5,740 bases of DNA. Origin: an uncultured Collinsella sp. (GTDB lineage Bacteria > Actinomycetota > Coriobacteriia > Coriobacteriales > Coriobacteriaceae). Below the pieces are notes generated by a model that ran no database searches, was not told where the DNA came from, and saw only the letters and a program-made list of their open reading frames with translations. Position numbers and translations under genes: made by a program. Below are positions 1 to 5,740 of the stretch, in pieces. How positions within the stretch are numbered: the stretch's first letter is position 1; every line of letters begins with the position of its first letter. Location: the NCBI GenBank assembly GCA_902493545.1, contig CABUQI010000082.1, positions 1 through 5,740 of the forward strand, in the 5' to 3' direction.

Positions 1-1167
1 ATCCACCGGGCAGGGCACCTGCGGCCAGCGCTTGGGCACATCGGGACGCGCGTCGACACCCGGATAGAACCGAATCTCGAGCGTGTCACCCGCCGCCACG
101 GCGGCGTCGAGCTCAACGGTCACCTCTTCGTGGCCCACAGCGACCAAGCGCCCCACGCGCACGCCCTGGTTAATTGCGCGCTCAAAGCTCATCAGCTCGG
201 CACCCGAACGCCCTCGCAGGTACGCATCGGTAAACCCACGGTTAAACGACCTTCCCAGCTCGCGCTCAAGCTCTTCCACGGCACCGGGGTCCCACGCGCC
301 GTCGCACAGCATATCGAGTGCCCGGCGCCACACCCGCACCACGTTGAATACGTAATCGGGGTTCTTCATGCGCCCCTCAATCTTGAGCGACGCCACGCCG
401 GCATCTACAAGCTCGGGCAGATGCGCAATACCCAGATAGTCGCGCGGGCACAGCAGGCGATCTCCCTCGACGGCGACAACGCTCTGCCCCGCCTCGTCCA
501 CTAGGTCGTACGCCAGACGGCACGGCTGTGTGCAGTCGCCGCGCATCGCCGAGCGCCCACGCCGCAGGGCCGAGAACTCGCACGCCCCCGAATAGCCGAT
601 GCAAATCGCACCGTGGCAGAATACCTCGATGGGCACGCCCGTGGCACATAGCTCCGCAATCTCGTCGACCGTCAGCTCGCGTGCCGTCGTCACGCGCTCG
701 ACCCCCAGCTCGTCGGCGGCAAGCCGCACGGCACCCTCGCTATGAGCGCCCGCCTGCGTGGACAGGTGAATCTCGACCCCGGGAATCGCCGCGCGCAGCG
801 CGCAGGCCAACCCGGCATCGGCCACAATCAGAGCATCGGCGCCCAGCTCCAGTGCATGAGCTCCCAGCGCCACCGCGTCGGACAGTTCATCGTCAAACAC
901 GAACACGTTGAGCGTCACGTACACACGCACGCCATGGGCATGCGCCACGGCACAACCGCGCGCAAACTCGTCATCCGTAAAGCCATGAGCGCTCACACGG
1001 GCGTTAAAGCCGCCCAACCCCGCATAGATGGCATCGGCACCCGCGGCGATGGCCGCAAGCATCTGGTCGAGCCCGCCCGCCGGCGCCAGCAGCTCGGGCA
1101 GCGCCGCACCGGCAGCATCCAATCTAGTCTCGTATTGTCCGCTCGGCCCCATCGTCCGAATCGCCAT
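1..1167 (-). CDS. Peptidase U32 family protein (RlhA/YrrO/TrhP-like), 3' end outside window
   Basis: 389 codons are visible and the reading frame stays open to the left edge, so the C-terminus is missing. The N-terminal domain carries the U32 opening ELLAPAG (residues 25-31) and the repeated GADA(I/L)xx(A/V) strands of a TIM-barrel-like fold. The family signature is at residues 181-199: E-x-F-C-H-G, then C189, S193-G194, C196 and S199. It is followed by RGDCTQPCR (209-217), LKIEGRMK (261-268) and FNRGFTDAYL (308-317). Characterised relatives (RlhA on 23S rRNA, TrhP on tRNA wobble uridine, UbiU/V on ubiquinone) are hydroxylation factors, several with an Fe-S cluster, so 'peptidase' is probably a misnomer; which substrate applies here cannot be told. 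C189, C196 and C212 are the likely cluster ligands. The start is ATG 1167, chosen because AAGGAG (1175-1180) lies 7 nt upstream. It is transcribed divergently from the PBP gene. Confidence 0.93.
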   Translation of the reverse strand, partial: MAIRTMGPSGQYETRLDAAGAALPELLAPAGGLDQMLAAIAAGADAIYAGLGGFNARVSAHGFTDDEFARGCAVAHAHGVRVYVTLNVFVFDDELSDAVALGAHALELGADALIVADAGLACALRAAIPGVEIHLSTQAGAHSEGAVRLAADELGVERVTTARELTVDEIAELCATGVPIEVFCHGAICIGYSGACEFSALRRGRSAMRGDCTQPCRLAYDLVDEAGQSVVAVEGDRLLCPRDYLGIAHLPELVDAGVASLKIEGRMKNPDYVFNVVRVWRRALDMLCDGAWDPGAVEELERELGRSFNRGFTDAYLRGRSGAELMSFERAINQGVRVGRLVAVGHEEVTVELDAAVAAGDTLEIRFYPGVDARPDVPKRWPQVPCPVD

Positions 1168-1329
1168 CGGCAAACTCCTTACCAAGGTATGCATTCACTC
1201 TGAAAAATGCCGTCTTCCAGCATACACGAGGCCTCGCGCGCCCCGTTTGGTTTATCGTGTAATAACTTATGTCCATCCTGCCCCGACGGCACATCCGCCG
1301 TCCGGCACGACATACCTGGAGGTCAATAT
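1168..1329. promoter_or_regulatory. Divergent intergenic region between the U32 gene and the PBP gene
   Basis: These 162 bp must hold the promoters of two genes read outward, unless the U32 gene is transcribed from further away. I see no convincing sigma-70 pair. Weak candidates are TTGGTT (1247-1252) with TATGTC (1268-1273) at 15-bp spacing on the plus strand, and TATGCT (minus, 1224-1219) without a good -35. The stretch 1246-1272 is AT-richer than its surroundings. A perfect 10-bp palindrome, CGAGGCCTCG, sits at 1227-1236. The region function is inferred from gene orientation; exact promoter positions are not established. Confidence 0.4.
1318..1322 (+). promoter_or_regulatory. Shine-Dalgarno site that fixes the PBP start
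   Basis: GGAGG stands 7 nt before ATG 1330. An in-frame upstream ATG at 1207 has no such site and would add 41 non-homologous-looking residues in front of the short basic cytoplasmic tail, so 1330 is preferred. Confidence 0.85.
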
Positions 1330-3522
1330 ATGGGTCCTCGCCAACGACAGGGACGCAGCCGTTCAAAGACGCATGCCCTGCCCATAATCCTGCTCTCGTT
1401 TTTGGGCTTTTTGCTTATCGCGGGCGTGGCATTTGGCATCGGCATGGTCGGCAACGTCAACCGCTGGCTGTCCGATCTGCCCGACTACACCGACGCCAAC
1501 GCGTATCTGGTGAGCGAGCCCACCGAGATCGTCGACTGCAACGGCAACAAGATCGCGAGCTTCTACACGCAAAACCGCAAGTCCATCACCAAGGACGAGG
1601 TCTCCCCCTACGTGCTGCAGGGCACCGTTGACGTCGAGGACGAGCGCTTCTACGAGCACGGCGGTATCGACCTGTGGGGTATCGCGCGTGCTGCGGTGGC
1701 AACCCTCGGCGGCGGGCACGAAGGCGCCTCGACTATCACCCAGCAGCTGGTGCGCAACACCATCCTGCAGGAGGAGCAGTTCGACTCGACCATCGAGCGT
1801 AAGGTGCGCGAGGCCTACATCGCCATCAAGATGGAGGACATGTACTCCAAAGACGAGATCCTCATGATGTACCTCAACACCATCTATTACGGCCACGGCG
1901 CCTACGGCATCGAGGCCGCAGCCGAGACCTACCTGTCCAAGAGCGCCGCCGACCTCACCCTGAGCGAGGCCGCGCTGCTCATCGGCCTTCCCAACTCGCC
2001 TTCGCAGTACGACCCCACGGTCAACCCCGACCTGGCACTGTCTCGCCGCAACAAGGTCCTCGACAACATGCTGCGCCTGGGCCACATCACCCAGGAGGAG
2101 CACGATGCCGCACAGGCCGAGCCCATCACCCTCAACGTGACCGAGATTTCGGGCAGCGGCGTCGACGTATACTCGCAGCCCTACTTTGTCGCCTATGTTA
2201 AGCAGCTGCTGGAGCAGGAGTTCTCGACCGACGTGCTCTTTAAGGGCGGCCTGACCGTCAAGACCACCATCGACCCCACGATGCAGCAGGTGGCAGAGAA
2301 TGCCGTCCGCGAGCAGCTCGACACGCTCTCACTCGACGGCCTGGACATGGGCATGGTCGTCGTCGACCCCAAGACCGGCTACATCAAGTGCATGGTGGGC
2401 GGCTACGACTACAACGCCGACGAGAACCACGTAAACCATGCCACGGCCAAGCGTCCCGTCGGCTCCACCTTTAAGGCCTTTACGCTGGCAACTGCCATCC
2501 AAAACGGCATGAACCCCAACGTCACCCTCAACTGCAACTCGCCGCTCAAGGCCAAGGGCACCACGACCGAGGTCCAAAACTACGCCAACCATAGCTATGG
2601 CAACATCACGCTTAAACAGGCGACGGCATACTCCTCCAACACCGGCTACATCCAGGTGGCGGAAGCCGTCGGCAACAGCAAGATCATCTCGCTCGTCAAA
2701 AAGCTCGGCATCGATCCCGCCAAGGACAACATCGAGGACGTTCCCGTCATGACCCTCGGCACCGGCTCGATCTCGCCGCTCGAGATGGCCGCCGCCTACG
2801 CGACGTTTGCCAACGGCGGCTACTATCGCCAGCCAATCGCCATCACCGAGATTGACTCTCGCACCGGTTCGGTGCTGTACCAGCACACCGACAATCCCTC
2901 ACAGGTACTTACCGAGGGCGAGGCCGCCGCGGTCACCGATGTTCTGTCCGGCGTCATGAAGGGCGGCGGTACGGGTGCTGCCGGCGCCCTGAGCGTCAAC
3001 CAGCCCTATGCCGGCAAGACGGGCACCACCGACAACACCACCAACCTGTGGTTCTGCGGCTATACCCCGCAGCTGGCGTGCGCCCTGTGGACCGGCTATT
3101 CCGCGGGCGAGATTCCCATCCAAAAATACGGCACGGACCTGCTGGGCGACAGCACCAACCTGCCTGTCTTTAAGCGGTTTATGAACACCGTTCTGACCGG
3201 TACCGAGCGCGAGGAGTTTGCGACCGGAACGGCGCCCACCTACAAGAACAACAGCGTCTGGAAGTTCTACGGCACCAACAACACCAAGAAGACGGAGAAC
3301 GACGACAAGGACGAGAACGAGGACGAAGAGGAAACCACCACAACGACTACCACGACGACCACGACCACCGAGACCACGGGCGGCGACACCACCGGCGGCA
3401 CCGGAACGACCGGTGGCTCGACGGGCGGCTCCACTGGTGGTTCGACCGGCGGCGATGGCGGCACGCCTACGCCTACGCCCACTCCCGACCCCTCGCCCAC
3501 GCCTGACGATACGGTCGGCTAG
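1330..3522 (+). CDS. Class A penicillin-binding protein (PBP1A/PonA type): peptidoglycan glycosyltransferase and DD-transpeptidase
   Basis: A 730-residue bifunctional enzyme that polymerises lipid II and cross-links the stem peptides outside the membrane. Residues 1-16 are a basic cytoplasmic tail and about 17-40 form one membrane anchor, giving type II topology. The GT51 domain has EDERFYEHGGID with catalytic Glu at 103, GASTITQQL (132-140), RKVRE (157-161), KDEILMMYLNTIYYG (174-188) and LSEAALLIGLPNSP (211-224). The transpeptidase domain has S379-T-F-K382 (SxxK, nucleophile Ser379), S435-S-N437 (SxN) and K563-T-G-T566 (KTG). All core motifs are intact, so both activities are expected. No PASTA domain is seen. 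Residues 651-730 are a low-complexity tail: acidic, then 12 Thr, then Gly/Ser/Thr, then Thr-Pro repeats. The gene appears monocistronic, with a strong terminator 22 nt after the stop. The family assignment is secure; which PBP1 paralogue it is cannot be told from one gene. Confidence 0.97.
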   Translation: MGPRQRQGRSRSKTHALPIILLSFLGFLLIAGVAFGIGMVGNVNRWLSDLPDYTDANAYLVSEPTEIVDCNGNKIASFYTQNRKSITKDEVSPYVLQGTVDVEDERFYEHGGIDLWGIARAAVATLGGGHEGASTITQQLVRNTILQEEQFDSTIERKVREAYIAIKMEDMYSKDEILMMYLNTIYYGHGAYGIEAAAETYLSKSAADLTLSEAALLIGLPNSPSQYDPTVNPDLALSRRNKVLDNMLRLGHITQEEHDAAQAEPITLNVTEISGSGVDVYSQPYFVAYVKQLLEQEFSTDVLFKGGLTVKTTIDPTMQQVAENAVREQLDTLSLDGLDMGMVVVDPKTGYIKCMVGGYDYNADENHVNHATAKRPVGSTFKAFTLATAIQNGMNPNVTLNCNSPLKAKGTTTEVQNYANHSYGNITLKQATAYSSNTGYIQVAEAVGNSKIISLVKKLGIDPAKDNIEDVPVMTLGTGSISPLEMAAAYATFANGGYYRQPIAITEIDSRTGSVLYQHTDNPSQVLTEGEAAAVTDVLSGVMKGGGTGAAGALSVNQPYAGKTGTTDNTTNLWFCGYTPQLACALWTGYSAGEIPIQKYGTDLLGDSTNLPVFKRFMNTVLTGTEREEFATGTAPTYKNNSVWKFYGTNNTKKTENDDKDENEDEEETTTTTTTTTTTTETTGGDTTGGTGTTGGSTGGSTGGSTGGDGGTPTPTPTPDPSPTPDDTVG
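3280..3519 (+). repeat. Low-complexity coding tail of the PBP (acidic / poly-Thr / Gly-Ser-Thr / Thr-Pro)
   Basis: This covers residues 651-730 of the PBP. In order it holds an Asp/Glu/Lys-rich block (about 654-668), an uninterrupted run of 12 Thr (669-680, bases 3334-3369), Thr-Gly-Gly-Ser type repeats (about 683-711) and a Thr-Pro repeat ending in Asp-rich sequence (712-728). The Thr run uses ACC, ACA, ACG and ACT mixed rather than one repeated codon, and the TGGS units use different codons as well. Given the topology of the protein the tail lies outside the membrane. Confidence 0.9.
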
Positions 3523-3544
3523 AAATCATCCGGCCATAAGCAAC

Positions 3545-3586
3545 AAGGCCCCCGAGCAGCTTATTAAACTGATCGGGGGCCTTTTT
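3545..3586 (+). terminator. Rho-independent terminator of the PBP gene
   Basis: A perfect 11-bp stem, AAGGCCCCCGA (3545-3555) with TCGGGGGCCTT (3573-3583), has a 17-nt loop and runs into TTTTT (3582-3586). It begins 22 nt after the PBP stop codon. It is one of the clearest non-coding signals in the window. Confidence 0.93.
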
Positions 3587-3627
3587 AGTTTAAAGCGACC
3601 TGATGGGCGGTCTTTATACCGGCAGAC

Positions 3628-3661
3628 AAAAAGGGGGCACCGACCAACGTCGATACCCCTT
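3628..3661 (-). terminator. Rho-independent terminator downstream of argR
   Basis: Read on the minus strand, AAGGGG (3661-3656) and TATCGAC (3655-3649) pair, across a GTTG loop (3648-3645), with GTCGGTG (3644-3638) and CCCCTT (3636-3631). One C (3637) is bulged and two pairs are G-T wobbles. The stem runs into a T5 tract (3632-3628). It lies 50 nt past the argR stop and faces the PBP terminator, so the two convergent units are insulated from each other. Confidence 0.85.
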
Positions 3662-3710
3662 ACAAGCCACTATGTCAGCGCACGCAGTGCCGAGCGCACG
3701 ACCCGCACGC

Positions 3711-4148
3711 CTACTTGCGAGAATTGCTCAGCTTATTGATCAGCGCCTCGAGACGCTCGCCGTCCTCGGCCGTCTGGGCAATAACCAAAATCGTATCGTT
3801 GCCGGCAAGCGAGCCAAGCACATCGGGCAACTCTGCCGCATCAACGGCGGCGGCGATGCCGGAAGCCGTACCAGGCTGAGCCTTGATCATAACCAGATTA
3901 TCGGTGCGCAGAACGCCCGTTACGAGCTCGGAAACCATACGCTGCAGGTGCAGGTCCTCTGCCAGAACATAGATACCCTCGGGGAGCTTACGCAGCCCCA
4001 TATCGGCAATATCGCGAGAGACAGTCGCCTGCGTGCAATCAAAGCCCATAGCGCGGAGCTCATCGACCAGCACGCGCTGCGTGCGGACGTCCTTATTGCG
4101 CACAATATCTCTAATGGCATCCTGGCGCCCATTGCGTTTTTTAGCCAT
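3711..4148 (-). CDS. argR: Arginine repressor ArgR
   Basis: 145 residues, the usual ArgR/AhrC length. The N-terminal winged helix-turn-helix spans about residues 5-65, with the recognition element TQATVSRDI (39-47) including the family-typical Ser44-Arg45. The C-terminal oligomerisation and arginine-binding domain spans about 70-145, with GTASG (93-97) and GNDTILVIA (116-124); Asp118 matches the aspartate that contacts arginine in this family. Known members act as hexamers that bind ARG boxes when arginine is abundant and repress arginine biosynthesis. The start ATG 4148 is supported by GGAGAGAGGG (4154-4163) ending 5 nt upstream. A TTG 33 nt further up would add 11 residues that swallow this ribosome site, so it is rejected. 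No arg biosynthesis gene lies in the window. The upstream gap holds palindromes (4186-4196, 4237-4274) but no clear ARG box. Confidence 0.95.
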   Translation of the reverse strand: MAKKRNGRQDAIRDIVRNKDVRTQRVLVDELRAMGFDCTQATVSRDIADMGLRKLPEGIYVLAEDLHLQRMVSELVTGVLRTDNLVMIKAQPGTASGIAAAVDAAELPDVLGSLAGNDTILVIAQTAEDGERLEALINKLSNSRK

Positions 4149-4153
4149 ACAAA

Positions 4154-4163
4154 CCCTCTCTCC
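4154..4163 (-). promoter_or_regulatory. Shine-Dalgarno site that fixes the argR start
   Basis: The minus strand reads GGAGAGAGGG ending 5 nt before ATG 4148. Its position inside the N-terminal extension of the longer TTG-started frame argues for the ATG start. Confidence 0.75.
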
Positions 4164-4185
4164 AAAAGATGGCGGAGACAATCAA

Positions 4186-4196
4186 TCAGTGACTGA
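4186..4196. repeat. Short palindrome TCAGTGACTGA in the argR leader
   Basis: Two 5-bp arms, TCAGT and ACTGA, surround a single central base, 38 bp upstream of the argR start codon. An adjacent weak inverted repeat, AATAG (4196-4200) and CTATT (4208-4212), overlaps it by one base. The structure is seen directly. A role as an operator is only possible by position; neither element matches the usual ARG box with paired TGAAT and ATTCA half-sites. Confidence 0.35.
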
Positions 4197-4236
4197 ATAG
4201 TTTAACGCTATTTGAAGGCTTTTGTGTATAAGAACG

Positions 4237-4274
4237 CATTTCGAAACAATTCTATGCAAATTTGTTTCGAAATG
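4237..4274. promoter_or_regulatory. Perfect 13-bp inverted repeat with two TTTCGAAA boxes, candidate operator for argR
   Basis: CATTTCGAAACAA (4237-4249) is the exact reverse complement of TTGTTTCGAAATG (4262-4274), with a 12-bp spacer between them. Each arm also contains its own palindrome, TTTCGAAA (4239-4246 and 4265-4272), with centres 26 bp apart. The minus-strand hexamer TAGAAT (4254-4249), a reasonable -10, lies between the boxes and points toward argR, though no good -35 is seen. The element starts 6 nt after the stop of the upstream GT2-like gene. It lacks a following T-run, so a plain rho-independent terminator is less likely. Palindromes with a central CG are typical of LacI-type operators; that link is inference. 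Confidence 0.5.
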
Positions 4275-4280
4275 AGCCGT

Positions 4281-5321
4281 TTAGGCGGTTTTTGCGCCCG
4301 TCCGGTTAAGAAAAGCTGCCAGATGCGTACACATCACGCAGCGCGCGGGCTTGGCGCTGGCAATCGGCCCAAACAACAGACCCAGTCCCCGATGGTTGTC
4401 CTTGAGCGCGGCGACCATCTGACGGGTTCGAGGCGCATCGAGCATATCACGCATGCGGGCGGAACGCTCGATTGACGACAACCCATGCGGGCTCAGGCAC
4501 AAATTCTCGATGCAGGCGACCAGTCCGGCAAAGTAGAACTTTTGGCTTGCCAGCTTGAGCCGACCACCGCTATCTGCTTCCGAGAGTGAGTCCGCAAGCT
4601 CGTCGAGCGCTCGAGTGTCATCGGATATCCTGGCATACATGGTGGGATCAAAGGCATCTGTAAGCTTAGGTGCCACCGCGTGGAAACAAGCGTCGCCGCA
4701 GCCGGACACGAATCGTGCCTGCGAGAGCGCATAAGCCATAAACTCAACCGTACGGTACGCCTTGCCGCGCGACAGGCATGCCTCAAACAGCGGACGGCTA
4801 TACATCACGCCAGAGGTCTGAGCGACTAGGCCGCCCAAAATCAACTGGGGCAGCCCAGTCACCATAGAAGACTCGTCTTCTATGGCAATAGAGGCAGCAT
4901 CCAAGACGCGCGAATGACGCTCGCGATGCGCATCGTATCGATCGAGCGACACCGAGGGGAGCACAATGTCTGCCGCAGTATCGCACGCGATATCGACCAT
5001 CTTGGAAAGGGCCTGCGGAGCAAACCACTCATCGGCGTTCATGGCGATGATTTGAGAGCCGCGCGAGGCATCAAAACCGGCACGAAGACAAGCGCCGCGC
5101 TTCGCGTCCTCGACGTCAATCAAATCAATATGGATGTCCCTGTCGGCAGCAACTTGAAGCGAATGGCGCACACCGGGCGCAGCATCGCGGCAGACAACGA
5201 CAATCTGCAAATCGTAGAGGTCTTGGTTCTGGATACTCTCGAGCGCACGCATCGCATAGCTGGGCGAACCTTCTACCACAAGGATCACCGAAAGTCGCGG
5301 ATGCGAGCCACGTCGAACCAA
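4281..5321 (-). CDS. Glycosyltransferase family 2-like protein with degenerate catalytic motifs
   Basis: 346 residues. The N-terminal GT-A layout is recognisable: LSVILVVEGSPSYAMRALES (10-29) fits the first strand and helix, IQNQ (30-33) the 'l.Q' segment, LQIVVV (38-43) the next strand, and GACLRAGFDASRGSQIIAMN (76-95) with ADEWF (96-100) the region before and including the DxD site. Active GT2 enzymes usually read DDGS, RN and D-x-D-D here; this protein has CRDA (44-47), LR (79-80) and N-A-D-E (95-98). The later 'ED' base region seems to be R190-T191-V-E-F. It may be a non-catalytic or divergent transferase. No membrane segment is seen; residues 225-346 are probably helical and I do not recognise them. 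The start is TTG 5321: the frame has a stop (TGA) upstream with no ATG between, and GAGAGG (5336-5331) lies 9 nt upstream. The neighbours truA and argR give no substrate clue. Confidence 0.82.
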   Translation of the reverse strand: MVRRGSHPRLSVILVVEGSPSYAMRALESIQNQDLYDLQIVVVCRDAAPGVRHSLQVAADRDIHIDLIDVEDAKRGACLRAGFDASRGSQIIAMNADEWFAPQALSKMVDIACDTAADIVLPSVSLDRYDAHRERHSRVLDAASIAIEDESSMVTGLPQLILGGLVAQTSGVMYSRPLFEACLSRGKAYRTVEFMAYALSQARFVSGCGDACFHAVAPKLTDAFDPTMYARISDDTRALDELADSLSEADSGGRLKLASQKFYFAGLVACIENLCLSPHGLSSIERSARMRDMLDAPRTRQMVAALKDNHRGLGLLFGPIASAKPARCVMCTHLAAFLNRTGAKTA

Positions 5322-5322
5322 G

Positions 5323-5376
5323 TTATCCGTCCTCTCGACAGCAATGAATCAAATCGTGGTTCATGGTACACCCCAT
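5323..5376 (-). other. Possible leader mini-ORF (13 or 17 residues) ending 1 nt before the GT2-like gene
   Basis: An ATG at 5364 opens MNHDLIHCCREDG and stops at TAA 5325-5323; one base later the TTG start of the GT2-like gene begins. A second ATG in the same frame at 5376 would give 17 residues (MGCT added). GGGG (5371-5374) precedes the shorter version. The arrangement would suit translational coupling, since the ribosome site of the large gene lies inside the mini-ORF. No family is recognisable, and a frame this short can arise by chance, so this is a candidate only. Confidence 0.2.
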
Positions 5377-5455
5377 AAATAAAAGCAATGAGACACCGGT
5401 TGTATTGCACGCCAAGAACAGATGTTGCACACGCGCAGCCCACAGATGACAGGTG

Positions 5456-5474
5456 TCGACGCACGACGCGTCGA
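5456..5474. repeat. 7-bp GC-rich hairpin just after truA
   Basis: TCGACGC (5456-5462) and GCGTCGA (5468-5474) are perfect inverted arms around a 5-nt loop. On the minus strand the hairpin begins 9 bases after the truA stop codon. There is no T-run after it, so it is not a standard intrinsic terminator; it could slow decay of the truA end or act as a weak terminator. Nothing else in 5377-5482 is recognisable. Confidence 0.4.
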
Positions 5475-5482
5475 GCTCTCCC

Positions 5483-5740
5483 CTAGTCGAGCACGATAAG
5501 CTCGGCGAGATCGTAATCCACGCCCATAAACGTAAGGCCGCAGGCAGGAGCCGTGGGGCCCGCAGCGGTACGGTCGCAAGCATCGATGACCTCGCGCATC
5601 CACTCGGGTTCACGGCGATGCATGCCGATCTCGACAAGCGTGCCCACGATCGTGCGGACCATCGAATGCAGAAACGCATTGCCCTCGATGGTAAACGTCA
5701 GGATGTCCTCGCCAAACGCAACCTCATGGCCAAACTCGGC
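5483..5740 (-). CDS. truA: tRNA pseudouridine(38-40) synthase TruA, C-terminal part (5' end outside window)
   Basis: 85 codons plus TAG are visible; the start lies beyond the right edge. The fragment carries the characteristic TruA C-terminal block: F-T-I-E-G-N-A-F-L-H-S-M-V-R-T-I-V-G-T-L (residues 16-35 of the fragment), followed by ACDRTAAGPTAPACGLTFMGVDY (about 54-76), matching the family pattern 'R..agptAPa.GL.l..V.Y'. TruA isomerises uridines 38-40 in the tRNA anticodon arm in the cytosol; the catalytic Asp lies in the N-terminal half and cannot be checked here. The reading frame is intact to its stop. The downstream GT2-like gene is on the same strand after a 161-nt gap. Confidence 0.95.
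   Translation of the reverse strand, partial: AEFGHEVAFGEDILTFTIEGNAFLHSMVRTIVGTLVEIGMHRREPEWMREVIDACDRTAAGPTAPACGLTFMGVDYDLAELIVLD

Noticed and set aside
83..1203. Several plus-strand open frames across the U32 gene
   Set aside because: They are low-complexity Arg/Pro/Ala-rich shadows of the minus-strand gene, whose product has clear U32 motifs.
1207..1329. An in-frame upstream ATG (1207) that would lengthen the PBP by 41 residues
   Set aside because: There is no ribosome site before it, while GGAGG stands 7 nt before ATG 1330; the extension also lies in the divergent promoter region and does not resemble a PBP N-terminus.
1363..2103. A 246-codon antisense open frame inside the PBP gene
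   Set aside because: Long opposite-strand frames are common in GC-rich genes; the plus strand encodes an intact GT51 domain here, and the antisense product is not recognisable.
3267..3500. Antisense frame with a long poly-Val run opposite the PBP tail
   Set aside because: It is the reverse complement of the Thr/Gly/Pro repeats and has no independent support.
4149..4181. A TTG start for argR giving 11 more residues
   Set aside because: The extension would be encoded by the ribosome binding site of the ATG at 4148 and has no ArgR-like sequence; the shorter form matches the family length.
4191..4217. ARG box for argR autoregulation, suggested by a TGAAT at 4194-4198 and TTGAAG nearby
   Set aside because: The second half-site (ATTCA at the right spacing) is missing, so it does not meet the paired ARG box pattern.
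4237..4274. The TTTCGAAA inverted repeat as an ordinary terminator for the GT2-like gene
   Set aside because: The stem is AT-rich and is followed by GCGTTCTTATAC with no T-run; a terminator role is not excluded but is not the best reading.
1..5740. Mobile element, CRISPR array, tRNA/rRNA or a defence system
   Set aside because: No transposase or integrase, no regularly spaced repeats, no cloverleaf or rRNA sequence, and no defence-type domains were seen; the genes are housekeeping types.

Overview
This 5740-base window looks like chromosomal DNA from a GC-rich actinobacterium. The codon usage and the mix of housekeeping genes fit a gut Coriobacteriia member such as Collinsella. That placement is inference from the protein style; the window has no rRNA or other phylogenetic marker.

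Layout from left to right. (1) Positions 1-1167, minus strand: the first 389 codons of a U32-family 'peptidase', a class now linked to RNA or quinone hydroxylation; the gene runs off the left edge. (2) Positions 1168-1329: a 162-bp divergent intergenic region. (3) Positions 1330-3522, plus strand: a complete class A penicillin-binding protein (glycosyltransferase 51 plus transpeptidase) with an unusual Asp/Glu, Thr, Gly and Thr-Pro tail. (4) Positions 3523-3710: two rho-independent terminators facing each other, one for the PBP gene and one for the opposing argR. (5) Positions 3711-4148, minus strand: the arginine repressor argR. (6) Positions 4149-4280: an AT-rich gap holding a perfect 13-bp inverted repeat built from two TTTCGAAA boxes. 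(7) Positions 4281-5321, minus strand: a GT2-like protein with a TTG start whose usual catalytic motifs are degraded. (8) Positions 5322-5482: a 161-bp gap with a small hairpin and a possible 13-17 codon leader ORF. (9) Positions 5483-5740, minus strand: the C-terminal 85 codons of truA, entering from the right edge.

truA, the GT2-like gene and argR all lie on the minus strand. They could be partly co-transcribed, ending at the terminator at 3628-3661, but the gaps between them are large enough for separate promoters. The genes do not form one pathway: they cover RNA modification (TruA, probably U32), peptidoglycan synthesis (PBP) and arginine control (ArgR). I see no mobile element, CRISPR array, tRNA, rRNA or defence system. 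The two items most worth following up are the paired TTTCGAAA operator-like repeat upstream of argR and the motif-degenerate GT2-like protein.
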